From contig JAMPDF010000004.1 in NCBI GenBank assembly GCA_023665755.1, positions 1 through 64,000 of the forward strand: a DNA stretch of 64,000 nt, given 5' to 3'. How positions within the stretch are numbered: the first letter of the stretch is position 1; the number at the start of each line of letters is the position of its first letter. The notes beneath the pieces were generated by a model. The model searched no databases, had not been told where the DNA came from, and was given only the letters and a program-made list of their open reading frames with translations. The stretch is from Prevotella sp. Its GTDB lineage: Bacteria; Bacillota_I; Bacilli_A; ML615J-28; CAG-313. The position numbers and the translations under genes were made by a program. Below, piece by piece: positions 7,191-17,826 of this stretch.

Positions 7191-9368
7191 TTATTGATTG
7201 AAAATCGCAGTTACTACATATTGACCATTTTCATTTAATGCATAACGAACTTGGACATTTTCTTGAGTGGTTGTAGTATATTGATGAATAATAGCACCAC
7301 TACCCACTGATTGACCAGCTGTACCTAATAAATCAACTACTTGATCAATAGTCATACCTACTGACAATTGTCCCATTAATGAAGATGACACAGTTGGTAC
7401 TGTGTTTACACCATAAATAGGTTGTTGTAATTGTGCAACAGATAATGTTTTTGAAGTAGTTGCTTGATACATATTATCCCAGCTAGATACTGCATAGAAA
7501 CCTAAGAATAAATCATATTCAAAGTAGCCATTTCTTCTATCTGCTGTTTCTGGATCAATAATTAAATTACCACTATAGTCATATCTTGTAACTGCAGTCC
7601 CACCAGGTTTATGTGACCAATATCCATCTGCATCTTGACGATACCAATGATAATCTTCGTTTGAACTATTTGCAACTAATGCCACTTTATACGTACCCGC
7701 AGGACATGCGTCATATTTTCCGATTGGTTGGAATACAAGATTTGTACCAAAGTCTTCATTGTATTTAACAAAGTCACTTAGTACAGCAGCTCTCATTTCT
7801 TCCTCATTTGTGAAATCTTCTGCCCAATTACCTGCGTATTCACCAGGTTGTTGAAACCAAAGCCAATTAGTTCCAGGATATACTTGATTATTTAAAGCAT
7901 ATGCATAACAATTATTATAAGGTCTTGTTTGTCCATTCCAAAGACTAGGATTGTATTCTTTTTCATATCCAGACAAAGCTAGTGTAACAAATACGGAAAG
8001 AACAATTCTCACTCTTTTATTATATTTATAATTACCTAAAATAAGAATATTCTTACCTAATGCTGATTCTCCTACTTTCATTAATCCCCAACCTGTAACA
8101 GTAATATCTGCTGGTTTTGAAGAAACCCACTCATAATCAGATAATATATTAATTGGAACATCTACACCATTTAAATCGATAAGTGTCTCTTTACCTGCCG
8201 CTACTGTCATAGATACTGGTATATCAATTGGAGTAACACTTGTATCTTGAAGAATGGTAAATTCTCTTACATATGTAATTGCAGGATTCTTTTTGTACAC
8301 CGCAACAATATTTACTGTTTCGCTTGCTTTTGCAATTGGTAAAGCTAAAACTGTACCATAGGAACTCACTGTAGCCACTTTAGTATTACTAGAATACCAA
8401 TCATAATCTAAACGAGATTGGCTAGGTGCAGTTGCTTCCATGAAAATTAAACGGGTAAATCCTTCTGTAATAAAGGATTGATTATAGCTCTTAGCAGTAC
8501 TATTTTTTTCATTGACTGTAATTTCACTTCCAGTTAAACCTTTACGTGGATCAGTCATCAACATATTGGTTACTGGAGAAGTAACTTTTCTAGTCATATC
8601 TAAACGAATAGTAGCTGAATTAGATAAATTAAAATATCCAATATAATAAGTGCTAGCATCTAAATCTACTGTTTGTGCATAATTTGTACGAGCACTATAA
8701 CTATAGATTACTTTTCTAGAAGAATTAAACAATACTACAACGTAATCATTTGACAATGTTCCTGTAACTGTACTTTTGATTTCAAATCTACCTGGTTGTT
8801 TAACTACAAATCTTTTTACTTGATCTCCTGCTACACCTTGTTGAAGTAGGTTTGCTGTAAAAGTAGTAGGATTATTATAATCAAACATATTGATATCAGT
8901 AGTATTATCTGAAGATCCAGCGTTCTCAACAGTTAATGTTAATGATGTTAAATTAGCAGTATTATAATTTATTTCTACATAATATTTTGCTATTTTTGGT
9001 AATTGTACACTTAGATTGTTAACATTGTCGTTAGTTGCATTCATATCATATTCTGCAACATTTAATTTTTTCATCAATTGATAATTGGCATCTTTGACTT
9101 GAATAGCACCTGCTGGATAAGTTACTTCGCCATTAGTCTTAGTTGCTTTTAAGGTAATATTAACAAATCCAGTATTACCAGAAAATCGGAATACTCCAAA
9201 ATTATTATCCATATTCGAAAGAATATCAGTAGTTTTGTTTGTTGAAATAGTTGTAAAGTCTGTTGGTACCACTGGTGCCGCAAATACATTAGCGAATTTT
9301 CCTGTCACAAAAGTAAGACATGCTAATAATAAAGTTAATGTTAATAATTTTTTCACAATTTTTTTCAT
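7191..9368 (-). CDS. Secreted Ig-like protein with a papain-like Cys/His (CYAYALN) domain
   Basis: A 725-aa secreted protein with signal peptide MKKIVKKLLTLTLLLACLTF (cleavage near VFAAP). Residues ~40-260 look like repeated beta-rich domains of pre-peptidase type. Residues ~285-470 resemble bacterial Ig-like (BIG2) units, with a KVATVSSYGTVLALP segment. Residues ~480-620 form a domain with NNCYAYALN, an AGTYKVALVANSSNEDYHWYRQ histidine segment, WSHKPGGTAVTRYD and a downstream PETADRR. That layout of one Cys, one His and a downstream polar residue suggests a papain-like cysteine enzyme, which is an inference. The last ~60 residues (LSVGMTIDQVVDLLG) resemble a SmpA/OmlA-like BAM-type fold. SD is GGGGAGG. 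The promoter lies ~290 bases upstream. Confidence 0.8.
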   Translation of the reverse strand: MKKIVKKLLTLTLLLACLTFVTGKFANVFAAPVVPTDFTTISTNKTTDILSNMDNNFGVFRFSGNTGFVNITLKATKTNGEVTYPAGAIQVKDANYQLMKKLNVAEYDMNATNDNVNNLSVQLPKIAKYYVEINYNTANLTSLTLTVENAGSSDNTTDINMFDYNNPTTFTANLLQQGVAGDQVKRFVVKQPGRFEIKSTVTGTLSNDYVVVLFNSSRKVIYSYSARTNYAQTVDLDASTYYIGYFNLSNSATIRLDMTRKVTSPVTNMLMTDPRKGLTGSEITVNEKNSTAKSYNQSFITEGFTRLIFMEATAPSQSRLDYDWYSSNTKVATVSSYGTVLALPIAKASETVNIVAVYKKNPAITYVREFTILQDTSVTPIDIPVSMTVAAGKETLIDLNGVDVPINILSDYEWVSSKPADITVTGWGLMKVGESALGKNILILGNYKYNKRVRIVLSVFVTLALSGYEKEYNPSLWNGQTRPYNNCYAYALNNQVYPGTNWLWFQQPGEYAGNWAEDFTNEEEMRAAVLSDFVKYNEDFGTNLVFQPIGKYDACPAGTYKVALVANSSNEDYHWYRQDADGYWSHKPGGTAVTRYDYSGNLIIDPETADRRNGYFEYDLFLGFYAVSSWDNMYQATTSKTLSVAQLQQPIYGVNTVPTVSSSLMGQLSVGMTIDQVVDLLGTAGQSVGSGAIIHQYTTTTQENVQVRYALNENGQYVVTAIFNQ

Positions 9369-9785
9369 TTTCTATTTCCTCCCCTATTGAATTTAAATTG
9401 TAAAATGTTTAATCTGAACTTTATTATTTTTTATATCACTATAACTAAAAATATAAGATAATATCTCATCATTTTCCCCCCCTTTCAAATATAAAAGCAC
9501 ATTTATAAAAAATGACCTTTATCTATAAAAAACAAAAATCCCCTCCTATTGCTAAGAGAGTCTTTACTAATACTTTATATTTGATATTGTAATTATGAAT
9601 AGATATGTACATCTTCTATTCAAACTATCTTTGCATATAGACTTTTCCCTATTTGTATTATACCAAATAATTCAAATTTAGTCAAATATTTACTTTTTAT
9701 GACATTTTTTTAAATTCTCCTATCTACATAATAATAAAAATCATATACTTGAATAAGATAAAAAACCCTTTCTAAAAAGGGTTTT
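9369..9785. other. Intergenic region with long 5' leader of the secreted Cys/His protein
   Basis: This stretch contains the terminator of the giant surface gene (9758-9789), a good minus-strand promoter (9657-9685) and, between that promoter and the ATG at 9368, a leader of about 280 nt. The leader is A/U-rich with G-rich patches (an AGGAGGGG near 9545 and a G run near 9480). It matches no riboswitch class I know. No ORF above ten codons is convincing. Confidence 0.5.
9657..9685 (-). promoter_or_regulatory. SigA-type promoter for the 7191-9368 gene
   Basis: On the minus strand TTGACT (9685-9680) and TATAAT (9662-9657) are separated by exactly 17 bases. It is the only close-to-consensus promoter upstream of the gene and predicts a start near 9650. 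Confidence 0.7.
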
Positions 9786-9789
9786 TTAT
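9758..9789 (-). terminator. Terminator of the SipW/TasA-type operon
   Basis: An 11-bp perfect stem (9760-9770 with 9777-9787, AACCCTT/AAGGGTT core) overlaps the last codon of the giant protein and gives a U run on the minus strand. It closes the 13-kb operon. Confidence 0.85.
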
Positions 9790-12700
9790 TCATCTATCCG
9801 ATACACATAGCGTACTTCAGACATTGCTGGCTTTTGCGGAAGAGATACTTCTAATAGTTCTACCGCATAAATCGCATATTCTACTGGATGCTCTAGCGTA
9901 AATGTAATTGAGAGCAAATCATTTTTTGCAAGTGACATCTCAGAATATAAAATGTCAGTTAAATCAAAATAAGCTATATTTCTTCCTGATTTATCCCCAT
10001 CTAAAGCAAAGTAGGATGTATCATTGATGCGAATGGACGAAGGAAGCAAATTTTCTACAATTTGATTGTTTTTCTTATACTGCACTGCTAAAATAAAATG
10101 TTTGCCTTCATGTCTCATATCACCTACAATATCACGATAGACTCTATATTTGGTGATATTATCATTTATTTTTTCTTCTACCAATTCACGTGATTGTGTA
10201 TTAATGATATACTCCATTCCATAGAGACTGCCTTTATAATAGATGTTCTTACATCGTATTTCATTTAAAGAAGCATTATCTATTCTAAAATATTGATAAT
10301 GTTTGCCCATATCAAACGAAACACTATATTCTTGATATTCATAATCATCTACATCTATTATATCTACCCATTCCCAATCTCCCTCTTCTTGTTTCCCATA
10401 TATATTTACTTTTCCTTTTCCATAACCAAGTGTCAATTTAATTTCTAAAATACCGACTTCTAATTGACTAGATTCTAAAATAGTATTTCGATGTTCTTCA
10501 TCAAATAATTGAAACATTCCCACACCATTTTCATATAAAAAGGCACCATCCATTAGTGTTATATCTAATAAAGAACACTTTTGTTGATCTGTAAATGTAT
10601 ATGTATTGCTATCTTGCTGTTTAAGAACTGTTTTTCTAGATGGCATCACCGAATAAATCCCCACTTGCTTTGCTGTTTCAAACTGAAGTGTTTGCGTAAA
10701 GGCATCTTCTAATGGAATGTTAGCTATACTACCATTTGAACGAATTCCTTTGATATAGTCATCTTCAATTGTATCATAATAACCGCCATACGTAATTTGA
10801 TTGACAATTTTACCATATTCGCCTGTATTGGTATCATAGCCATTAGGTGGCGTAATCACAAAATAATATACTTCAGAAACCGTTTCATTTGTTCCAAGCA
10901 TCTTCTCAAATGTTTCTGGTTCAAAAGCTGATGTAGAACCATCTAATGTTTGAAACTCACTCAGTAGTAATTTCGTTATTCCTTCCCGATCCGTTACGTC
11001 ATATTGACCTACAGTGATTCTAGTAGGTGTAATTGAGCCATTGACATATCGATTATAATAGACATCTATATGGGTATACTGAGGCAAATAACGAGGGATA
11101 ACATCCATTTGTTTGGTTGTTTGATTGTATATTTGCGTATAAAATTCTAATAAAATATTTTTTTCTATATATAAGTTACTCTTGTTCTCACTCGCATTAG
11201 GATTGGTTAAATCTTTTCCACTATTGTAAATATAGGATTGATCCGATGTTTTGTTTTGATGATTGACTATATATTTAAAAGTATAGATACCATCTTCTGG
11301 TAACATATTGTCCATAATTGGATCTGTGTGTTCGCCTACTATGACATTAGAATGCCCTACTGATGTTGTAATGACCAAGTAACCTTGTATTTGTTCTGGA
11401 AAAATACGATATACTTGATTGGACTCTTGATGGATTTCAATCTCTGTTACAACCAATTCTTCTGCTTCATGTTTTACAATATATGCATTGATACTAGTAT
11501 CTCCAATAAAATCAGGGTCTGTATCAATTGTAAAAGCATATCCTTGTTTGTGATGGATAGGAACAGAAATAGCCTTTCTTAACCCCAACTTTTCAAGTTC
11601 CTCAGGTGGCAATGTAATCCCATTTTCATCCTTACCAATATCATGCATAAATGAATCTGTAAAGACAGTATGTATATATGTACCAGGTGCTTCTATGAGC
11701 TCGATCAAAAAATTCCACCTAGCATAAAAAACATATGATGATGCAATTTCTAAATTCCAATCTAACAATTCTTCAAAATTCATACCATAACTTTCTTCAC
11801 TATTAGCGTTATCTACCAAATAAAAGCCACTAAACCGATATCCCTCAATCGTCGCATTTTGACGCCACTGGTATAGTTCATCTAGTTTGTCTTCAAAAAA
11901 ATCTTGAAAATAAGTTCCTGAACCAATTTTATATTTCTTGGCTTGTGGATATGTATGATCGCTAGCGAAATCATCATTTTGTAAATAAAACGAAATCGTA
12001 TACACTGGTAAAAATTCAATCTGAATAAAAATTTCATCTGTAATATAAGCTTTAGGTATACGCAGTTCATAAAAAGATTGTTCTAAATCCCATGTAGTTA
12101 TCGGAAGACCATTTTCATCATAAAGCCACTGGTATGCACTATTGACTGTATTTGAATCCTTTGATTTTAACTCATATAACGTATTGCCAATGCGAATCCA
12201 AAATTCATTTGGAATACCTCCATATTGTTCCAAACACGTACTAGATAAAACATAATCTGTTTGGTCAGTAGCATAAAGCAAACCTTCTGCTACTGCACCA
12301 GTTAGATTATAAGAAACAGATTTTCCTGTTACAATCCGGAAATAAATTCGTTTAGTTTGTGATTTATTCTCTCTTAACGTCACATCAAAATAATAAACTT
12401 GATTGGACACCACTGTACTTTGAGTGACCAATTCACCATTTGGTTTGATAATCCCGATTGAAGTATCACTCAAAACATAATCCACTTGATTGACATTGAG
12501 TTCTTCACTATATTCAGGAAGTTTTCCATTCACTGGTAAGTCATTTTGTTTTGTAAATATAGGTATAAATTTAATAATACTTCCTGCTCGAATCAAATAA
12601 GGATGTTCTAATGAACCATCAATTGTTTCATCTTTATATCCAATCGGAGGTGTATAACTTGCATGTTGAACCGATTGAATTGTTTTAGCATTATGTATCA

Positions 12701-15700
12701 ATTCTATTTCAAAGAAAATGGAAGCTAATTTTTCATCCGTATTGATAATTTTAAATCCTAAATAAAAATGTTGATTGGATTCAATTTTTCCATTTGGCTC
12801 AAAAACAAATTGATATGTAATAAATTCATAATTAGAAGCAATTAAGGATACATGCGAATGTGCTTGATATGATCCATAATTGTTCAATGAGATTTCACTA
12901 CTGATATCATTTTTTTGCTCATCATAGAAAACAGGCCATAATGAAGATGCTTTTTCATCATCCCTTTGATTTATGATTGTAAACTGTATTTTTAAGTCTG
13001 GCATATCATCACGAACAAAAATTTGAATGGTTTTAAATATATTTATTTGATTGGTACCAATTGTAATGGATTGATTGGAATCCATTTCTTTATACCCAAT
13101 ATTTTCTACTGTATGATAAGGATAACTTGTACTTTGGAAACAATCATTTTCTATAGAATACTGGTATGTATTCTCACCATCTAAATAACTGATTTCTGTA
13201 TCTTCAATTTGCCCACTCATTTCTGTTTTGCCATTATAGATAATTACATCTCCTAATTTAAACCATCCGTTTTGATAATTTATTTCATCTGTTGCACTCA
13301 CATCAACAGTATCATTAGATCCATCTTTTTTAGCATTTATCCAAATACTTGCTATATTGGTAATATTACTTTGTTTTGAAAGATTCACTGTTAAGATATT
13401 ATAGCCATTACTTTTTTGCTCTGCTACGGTAAAGCGCCCTTCTTTATACAAATGAATATGATATTTATTAGCTATTTTATTTTGTGCATTCATGCTTGGA
13501 AACAAATCTGTTCCATCTTTTTGAATTTCTTTATCAGTGAAATCTAGTCCAATGCCTTCACCATATGAACCCTTTGCCTGTTGTATAACATAATAAGAAG
13601 TTGTAGCTGTTGCATCATTACTTAGACCATATCGATTAGTTGTATGTCCAGTTCCTTCTAAAGTAGCATTGCTATAACAATTTTCAATGGTCAAATCATT
13701 ATTGGCATAAGATCCTGCAATACCATGTGTTGTTGCAATAGATTGATTGGAATCTGCCTTTAAAATTGTGTCTATTACAACAGATTGAGAAATGGTTGTT
13801 TTCGATCCTGAATAACAATTTGGAACAATACCTGCTACATAACTCCAACCTTTATTCCCATTTTCACTACCCAAAACAACACCTGAAATATTACAATCAT
13901 ATATATAACAATTGGAAATATGAGAGCTACCTGACCAAGTAATTCCCGCAATCATCCCACCAATATAAACTTCTATTCTATCATTTCCTCTTCCTTCTAC
14001 TTCTGTACGATATACTCGACATCCATCTGAAGAAAGACCGCCATTGATGTTATCATGAATATAAATAGCACCTATCATTCCACCCACATACATATCTGGA
14101 TTGTCGTAATTTAATCGGTTAGTCGTTGCCCCATACACACTTGCATCAGCAACCTCACAATTATTGACAATGGCTTTTCCTCCCGCATTATTTTTAATAA
14201 AACCAATTAATCCACCTACAAACGCTGAATCAGGAGATTGGTGTCCTCTCATTTGAATATAATCTTGATTCGTTTTTGAACCCTGATATTTTGTATCATA
14301 CACATTGCCACAATACATACGCCCAATAACACCACCAACATAATTTTCACCTCTATAGTCACCACCACCAGGAATAACGTTTTGTGTAGATATAATTTTT
14401 GATGTTGTACCTATTTCTACTCCTTTTTCATCATCAAATCCTGAAACAACAACATGATTCATTTGTGCCAATTGCAAAGCATCACCAACAAACTCACCAA
14501 TACATCCACCAACAAATACATTATTTCCTTCTGCTTTATACTCACTTTCATACGATAAACTCATCCCTTCAATATCACAATCATTTAAATAAAGATTGAT
14601 ATAATGGTAATTTGTTCCATTAGAATATCCCATAAAACCTGCCGTATGCATATCCCCATATGTTCTAGAAGAAAGTTCTCGTGTAGATATAGCCTTACTA
14701 GAATGAGTATAAACATTGATATATTCATAACTATATTTTTGATATTCATGATGCGTCAAGCCAAATACCAAACTAGCAATACAATGTTCTATTAAATTTT
14801 CTCCTTGGGTTGAAGCAAGTGAAGTTTTTGTTGCCTTCACATGCAATTGATATTCTTTTGGTGAAAGTAAAATATTAGAAAAATAATCCGTTGTCCCATT
14901 GATGTCAAACAATCCTTTTGCTACTAAGCCTGCAGCAACCGCTTTACCATATGAATTTCCACCTTGACCACTTTGCTTTGACTCAATTTCAATATTTCCA
15001 TTGAAAATATAATTATATTGATGATAAATTTTATCGTCTACTTTTTTTTCAATAATTCCCTCTTTAAAGCCTGATGTTGCCTTCAATTGATTACCTTCTA
15101 CATAAGCAAACAGCCCTGCTGTATACAAATTCGTTTGGCTTTGATTAGATTGTGATGCGGCCCTAATATAAGAGGTTTTATTTTTATCCGTCATTTCAAA
15201 TCGAATATGTCCAATTTCTAGTAACGCTGTTGTTTGAATATATCCAATTAAACCTGCCGTATAGGCATTTCCAAAATCAACTAGGGTAAAAATTGTTTCC
15301 CCTTTATTTCCAGTAAGACGCACATCTTCTATGCACATAGGTGAAGTAGCAATAAATTGCCCACATAAATTCCCCATATAGGTATTTAGAGTAGGATTTT
15401 TGTATTGAGCCCCTTTATCAATGTATTGTATATACATCCCAAATTCACTTATTTTTAAATCAATTTCTTTTATATATGTGTTTTCTAGTCTGCCTGACAT
15501 TAAACCTACATACATATTCGCATAAGGCTGATCAATTTCTAACATCCAATTAGAAGTATTCCCATTGCAAATTACACCACTTTTATCATCTATTCCTCCT
15601 TCTATTTGTCCTGCTAAACCACCTACATATAATTGAGTCATATTTGAACTAGTTCCACCAGTGATATGAATAGAAACATAGGGAATAATTTCTAGATTTC

Positions 15701-16640
15701 TTAATAATGCATTTTCAATTGTCCCTGCTAAACCACCTATATAAAGATGATGGGCTACTTCGTTTGTAGCCTTAGATATCGTAACTGATGTTTGAATTTT
15801 TAAATTACGAATTACTGCTTGTTCTCCAAGAACACCAAACAAACCATAATAGTTATCCCCTGTATGTTCTGTATCCCGAATAACTAAACTGATAAATTGA
15901 CTATCACTACCATTTGCACCACACACAACGCCTTGAAAAGGATACGTATTATTTCCAATTCCTGTAAATGTATAGTCTTTTTCAAACAATAAAAAACTTT
16001 CTTCTACTTTAAAATACCCCTTTTGAATTTTACTAAAGTATTCTTGTTGAATAGCTTTTTTCTTTTCTTCAAAGGTGAATGCTCGGTATACTTCATCTGC
16101 TTGAAAAAAATGATCATAGGCACTGATTACTTCATCATCTATCTGGGATAAATTAGAACCAGCATTAAACATTTGTTGCAAACGTTGTAAGTCGAGAGCC
16201 GCTTGAATAGAAAATGCATTGGATATATAACAGCCTCTATCTTTTGCGACTGGGTCTCTTCGGTCAACAGATACTTCCATATCTTTTGTAGGAATCATTG
16301 TACATATAGTTTCTGTACTTCCATTTATAGTTGCATCATTACTTTTCCATTTTGTAAATAGTTTTGATTCATTGATTGCCCGAAATGTTACACTTGTTCC
16401 CGGTTTTACCTGATAAATTTCTTTTTCTTTTGTACTCGATTCCCAAGTTACACCAGGACCACTCACATAAATCGTCACTGTCGAAACTTGATTGACTGTA
16501 ATCTGATATGTCCCTTCTGTGGATGCAAAAGGAATATGGCTTCGAAGGCTCCATACACTCATCAAAAAAATAATGATACAAATGCCGATTGCGGCAAGTA
16601 CAGAACCACAAATATAAATTCTTTTTGTTGTATGTTTCAT
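9786..16640 (-). CDS. Giant GLUG-repeat surface protein (2284 aa), membrane-tethered
   Basis: The largest gene of the window and the last of the SipW/TasA-type operon. One hydrophobic segment at residues ~8-30 tethers or exports it. From ~265 to ~1010 it carries about fifteen repeats with a glycine core (YIGGLAGTIENA, YVGGVIGRMYCG, FVGGLIGFIKNN and similar). These match the GLUG motif found in IgA protease-type and adhesin beta-helices. Residues ~1580-1680 contain an InlB-like unit (ISFYLQND...YRFSGFYL...FYARW). The C-terminal ~600 residues are beta-rich with no recognised domain, and there is no LPXTG. An adhesin or fibre-tip role is inferred from size and context. The ATG overlaps the upstream stop as TAATG with SD GAAAGGAG. 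Confidence 0.85.
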   Translation of the reverse strand: MKHTTKRIYICGSVLAAIGICIIIFLMSVWSLRSHIPFASTEGTYQITVNQVSTVTIYVSGPGVTWESSTKEKEIYQVKPGTSVTFRAINESKLFTKWKSNDATINGSTETICTMIPTKDMEVSVDRRDPVAKDRGCYISNAFSIQAALDLQRLQQMFNAGSNLSQIDDEVISAYDHFFQADEVYRAFTFEEKKKAIQQEYFSKIQKGYFKVEESFLLFEKDYTFTGIGNNTYPFQGVVCGANGSDSQFISLVIRDTEHTGDNYYGLFGVLGEQAVIRNLKIQTSVTISKATNEVAHHLYIGGLAGTIENALLRNLEIIPYVSIHITGGTSSNMTQLYVGGLAGQIEGGIDDKSGVICNGNTSNWMLEIDQPYANMYVGLMSGRLENTYIKEIDLKISEFGMYIQYIDKGAQYKNPTLNTYMGNLCGQFIATSPMCIEDVRLTGNKGETIFTLVDFGNAYTAGLIGYIQTTALLEIGHIRFEMTDKNKTSYIRAASQSNQSQTNLYTAGLFAYVEGNQLKATSGFKEGIIEKKVDDKIYHQYNYIFNGNIEIESKQSGQGGNSYGKAVAAGLVAKGLFDINGTTDYFSNILLSPKEYQLHVKATKTSLASTQGENLIEHCIASLVFGLTHHEYQKYSYEYINVYTHSSKAISTRELSSRTYGDMHTAGFMGYSNGTNYHYINLYLNDCDIEGMSLSYESEYKAEGNNVFVGGCIGEFVGDALQLAQMNHVVVSGFDDEKGVEIGTTSKIISTQNVIPGGGDYRGENYVGGVIGRMYCGNVYDTKYQGSKTNQDYIQMRGHQSPDSAFVGGLIGFIKNNAGGKAIVNNCEVADASVYGATTNRLNYDNPDMYVGGMIGAIYIHDNINGGLSSDGCRVYRTEVEGRGNDRIEVYIGGMIAGITWSGSSHISNCYIYDCNISGVVLGSENGNKGWSYVAGIVPNCYSGSKTTISQSVVIDTILKADSNQSIATTHGIAGSYANNDLTIENCYSNATLEGTGHTTNRYGLSNDATATTSYYVIQQAKGSYGEGIGLDFTDKEIQKDGTDLFPSMNAQNKIANKYHIHLYKEGRFTVAEQKSNGYNILTVNLSKQSNITNIASIWINAKKDGSNDTVDVSATDEINYQNGWFKLGDVIIYNGKTEMSGQIEDTEISYLDGENTYQYSIENDCFQSTSYPYHTVENIGYKEMDSNQSITIGTNQINIFKTIQIFVRDDMPDLKIQFTIINQRDDEKASSLWPVFYDEQKNDISSEISLNNYGSYQAHSHVSLIASNYEFITYQFVFEPNGKIESNQHFYLGFKIINTDEKLASIFFEIELIHNAKTIQSVQHASYTPPIGYKDETIDGSLEHPYLIRAGSIIKFIPIFTKQNDLPVNGKLPEYSEELNVNQVDYVLSDTSIGIIKPNGELVTQSTVVSNQVYYFDVTLRENKSQTKRIYFRIVTGKSVSYNLTGAVAEGLLYATDQTDYVLSSTCLEQYGGIPNEFWIRIGNTLYELKSKDSNTVNSAYQWLYDENGLPITTWDLEQSFYELRIPKAYITDEIFIQIEFLPVYTISFYLQNDDFASDHTYPQAKKYKIGSGTYFQDFFEDKLDELYQWRQNATIEGYRFSGFYLVDNANSEESYGMNFEELLDWNLEIASSYVFYARWNFLIELIEAPGTYIHTVFTDSFMHDIGKDENGITLPPEELEKLGLRKAISVPIHHKQGYAFTIDTDPDFIGDTSINAYIVKHEAEELVVTEIEIHQESNQVYRIFPEQIQGYLVITTSVGHSNVIVGEHTDPIMDNMLPEDGIYTFKYIVNHQNKTSDQSYIYNSGKDLTNPNASENKSNLYIEKNILLEFYTQIYNQTTKQMDVIPRYLPQYTHIDVYYNRYVNGSITPTRITVGQYDVTDREGITKLLLSEFQTLDGSTSAFEPETFEKMLGTNETVSEVYYFVITPPNGYDTNTGEYGKIVNQITYGGYYDTIEDDYIKGIRSNGSIANIPLEDAFTQTLQFETAKQVGIYSVMPSRKTVLKQQDSNTYTFTDQQKCSLLDITLMDGAFLYENGVGMFQLFDEEHRNTILESSQLEVGILEIKLTLGYGKGKVNIYGKQEEGDWEWVDIIDVDDYEYQEYSVSFDMGKHYQYFRIDNASLNEIRCKNIYYKGSLYGMEYIINTQSRELVEEKINDNITKYRVYRDIVGDMRHEGKHFILAVQYKKNNQIVENLLPSSIRINDTSYFALDGDKSGRNIAYFDLTDILYSEMSLAKNDLLSITFTLEHPVEYAIYAVELLEVSLPQKPAMSEVRYVYRIDE

Positions 16641-17812
16641 TATGAATGGCTCCTTTCTTCATTTCCTGTTTCGTGATATATCCTTTCAATTCCTTGTTCA
16701 TATCCTCCCCAAGGATGTACATCATATAACACATAAACCTTTGCTGTCTCATCATAAATATAGATTGTCGCCTGCAATTGATAAGTATCGCTCACTGCTA
16801 AATATCGTAAATTAAAGTCAGATGCTTGAGGTACATATAAGCTTAGTGTACCCCCAGAATCAGATTGTTGGATATGAAGTACATATGAATCGGTTATATC
16901 TAATCCATATAATTGATCTGTATGTTGCTCAATTGGTCTTTTTGCTCCATTATGAAGTGGGGTTAAACTATTTTCATCTAACAGCATTCCTTGCCATGAT
17001 AGTTGGACTAAAAAAGCTTTAGAAGAAAAGGGGTGATTATTTTCATTCAAACGTGGTACTGAATTTAATGTTGTTTCTTCTTGCAAGTGAGAAAAAATAT
17101 TGGCTGTTTGAATATGCACCATATTGAAATCCACTCCTAATATTTGGTTTGTTGTCTTAGAAAATACAATCAACTGATTAGAAATGGTTAAATCAATAAT
17201 ATAAACTTCTTTATATGGTTTTTGTAATTGAATGACAATGCTAACATGTTCCGTATTTGTCATTTTGGGTGCGTCTTGCTTTCGTTTTAATTGAACTGTA
17301 ATATGATGCTTTTTTCCTATTCCCTCATCACTTGATTCATCACGTTTTTCATAACGAAATACATACTCATCCGTATCCTCATCAATGGTTGCATCACTTG
17401 ACAGGACCTGAATATCGTATTTATATGTATCTATTCCTACCATTTGTGGCTTTTTCCATACATCTAATACATATAAATCTTGTGTGCCATCCACTATTTC
17501 CATCGGTTTTCCTTGTTGATTATAAAACGTATCAATCGTTGGAATAGTATAAGTAATATCCCTTTTGGTCACATGATTATCTTTATAGTTCATTAGTGTC
17601 AAATCAATCCATCCTTCATTGTTTTCAAGTACAACCCCAGAACCACTGACTTGGCTATCAAAATATAATGATGTATAATATCCTCTAATCTCATCCTTTT
17701 GTCTTTGTATATATCTTGTAGATGTTTTTTCTAGTACTAATACAAATAGCAAACCTATACCAAGAATTATCAACATCGTCATTAAAGCATAAAATTTTCT
17801 TTTTTGTTCCAT
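16640..17812 (-). CDS. Single-pass surface protein of SipW/TasA-type operon
   Basis: About 390 aa. An N-terminal membrane segment (residues ~10-30, LMTMLIILGIGLLFVLVL) is followed by an ectodomain that is beta-rich and full of Thr/Gln/Val. Just after the helix comes TSTRYIQRQKDEIRGYYTSLYFD, which resembles the post-helix region of SipW-processed subunits in this operon. The start is ATG 17812 because GGGAG sits six bases upstream of it. An ATG two codons earlier touches the SD. It is coupled to the giant protein by a one-base TAATG overlap. No known family is recognised. It could be an anchor or minor subunit of the fibre. Confidence 0.7.
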   Translation of the reverse strand: MEQKRKFYALMTMLIILGIGLLFVLVLEKTSTRYIQRQKDEIRGYYTSLYFDSQVSGSGVVLENNEGWIDLTLMNYKDNHVTKRDITYTIPTIDTFYNQQGKPMEIVDGTQDLYVLDVWKKPQMVGIDTYKYDIQVLSSDATIDEDTDEYVFRYEKRDESSDEGIGKKHHITVQLKRKQDAPKMTNTEHVSIVIQLQKPYKEVYIIDLTISNQLIVFSKTTNQILGVDFNMVHIQTANIFSHLQEETTLNSVPRLNENNHPFSSKAFLVQLSWQGMLLDENSLTPLHNGAKRPIEQHTDQLYGLDITDSYVLHIQQSDSGGTLSLYVPQASDFNLRYLAVSDTYQLQATIYIYDETAKVYVLYDVHPWGGYEQGIERIYHETGNEERSHS

Positions 17813-17826
17813 ATGCATCTCCCTAT

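Noticed and set aside
9500..9550. Ten-codon leader peptide with AGGAGGGG and a TTG start in the leader of the 7191-9368 gene
   Set aside because: Short, TTG start and low-complexity codons. No attenuator stem follows it. Chance occurrence is likely.
14399..14795. Small plus-strand ORFs of ~63-66 aa opposite the giant gene
   Set aside because: No SD of note, low-complexity His/Ile/Leu-rich sequence, and complete overlap with a strongly supported minus-strand gene: shadows.
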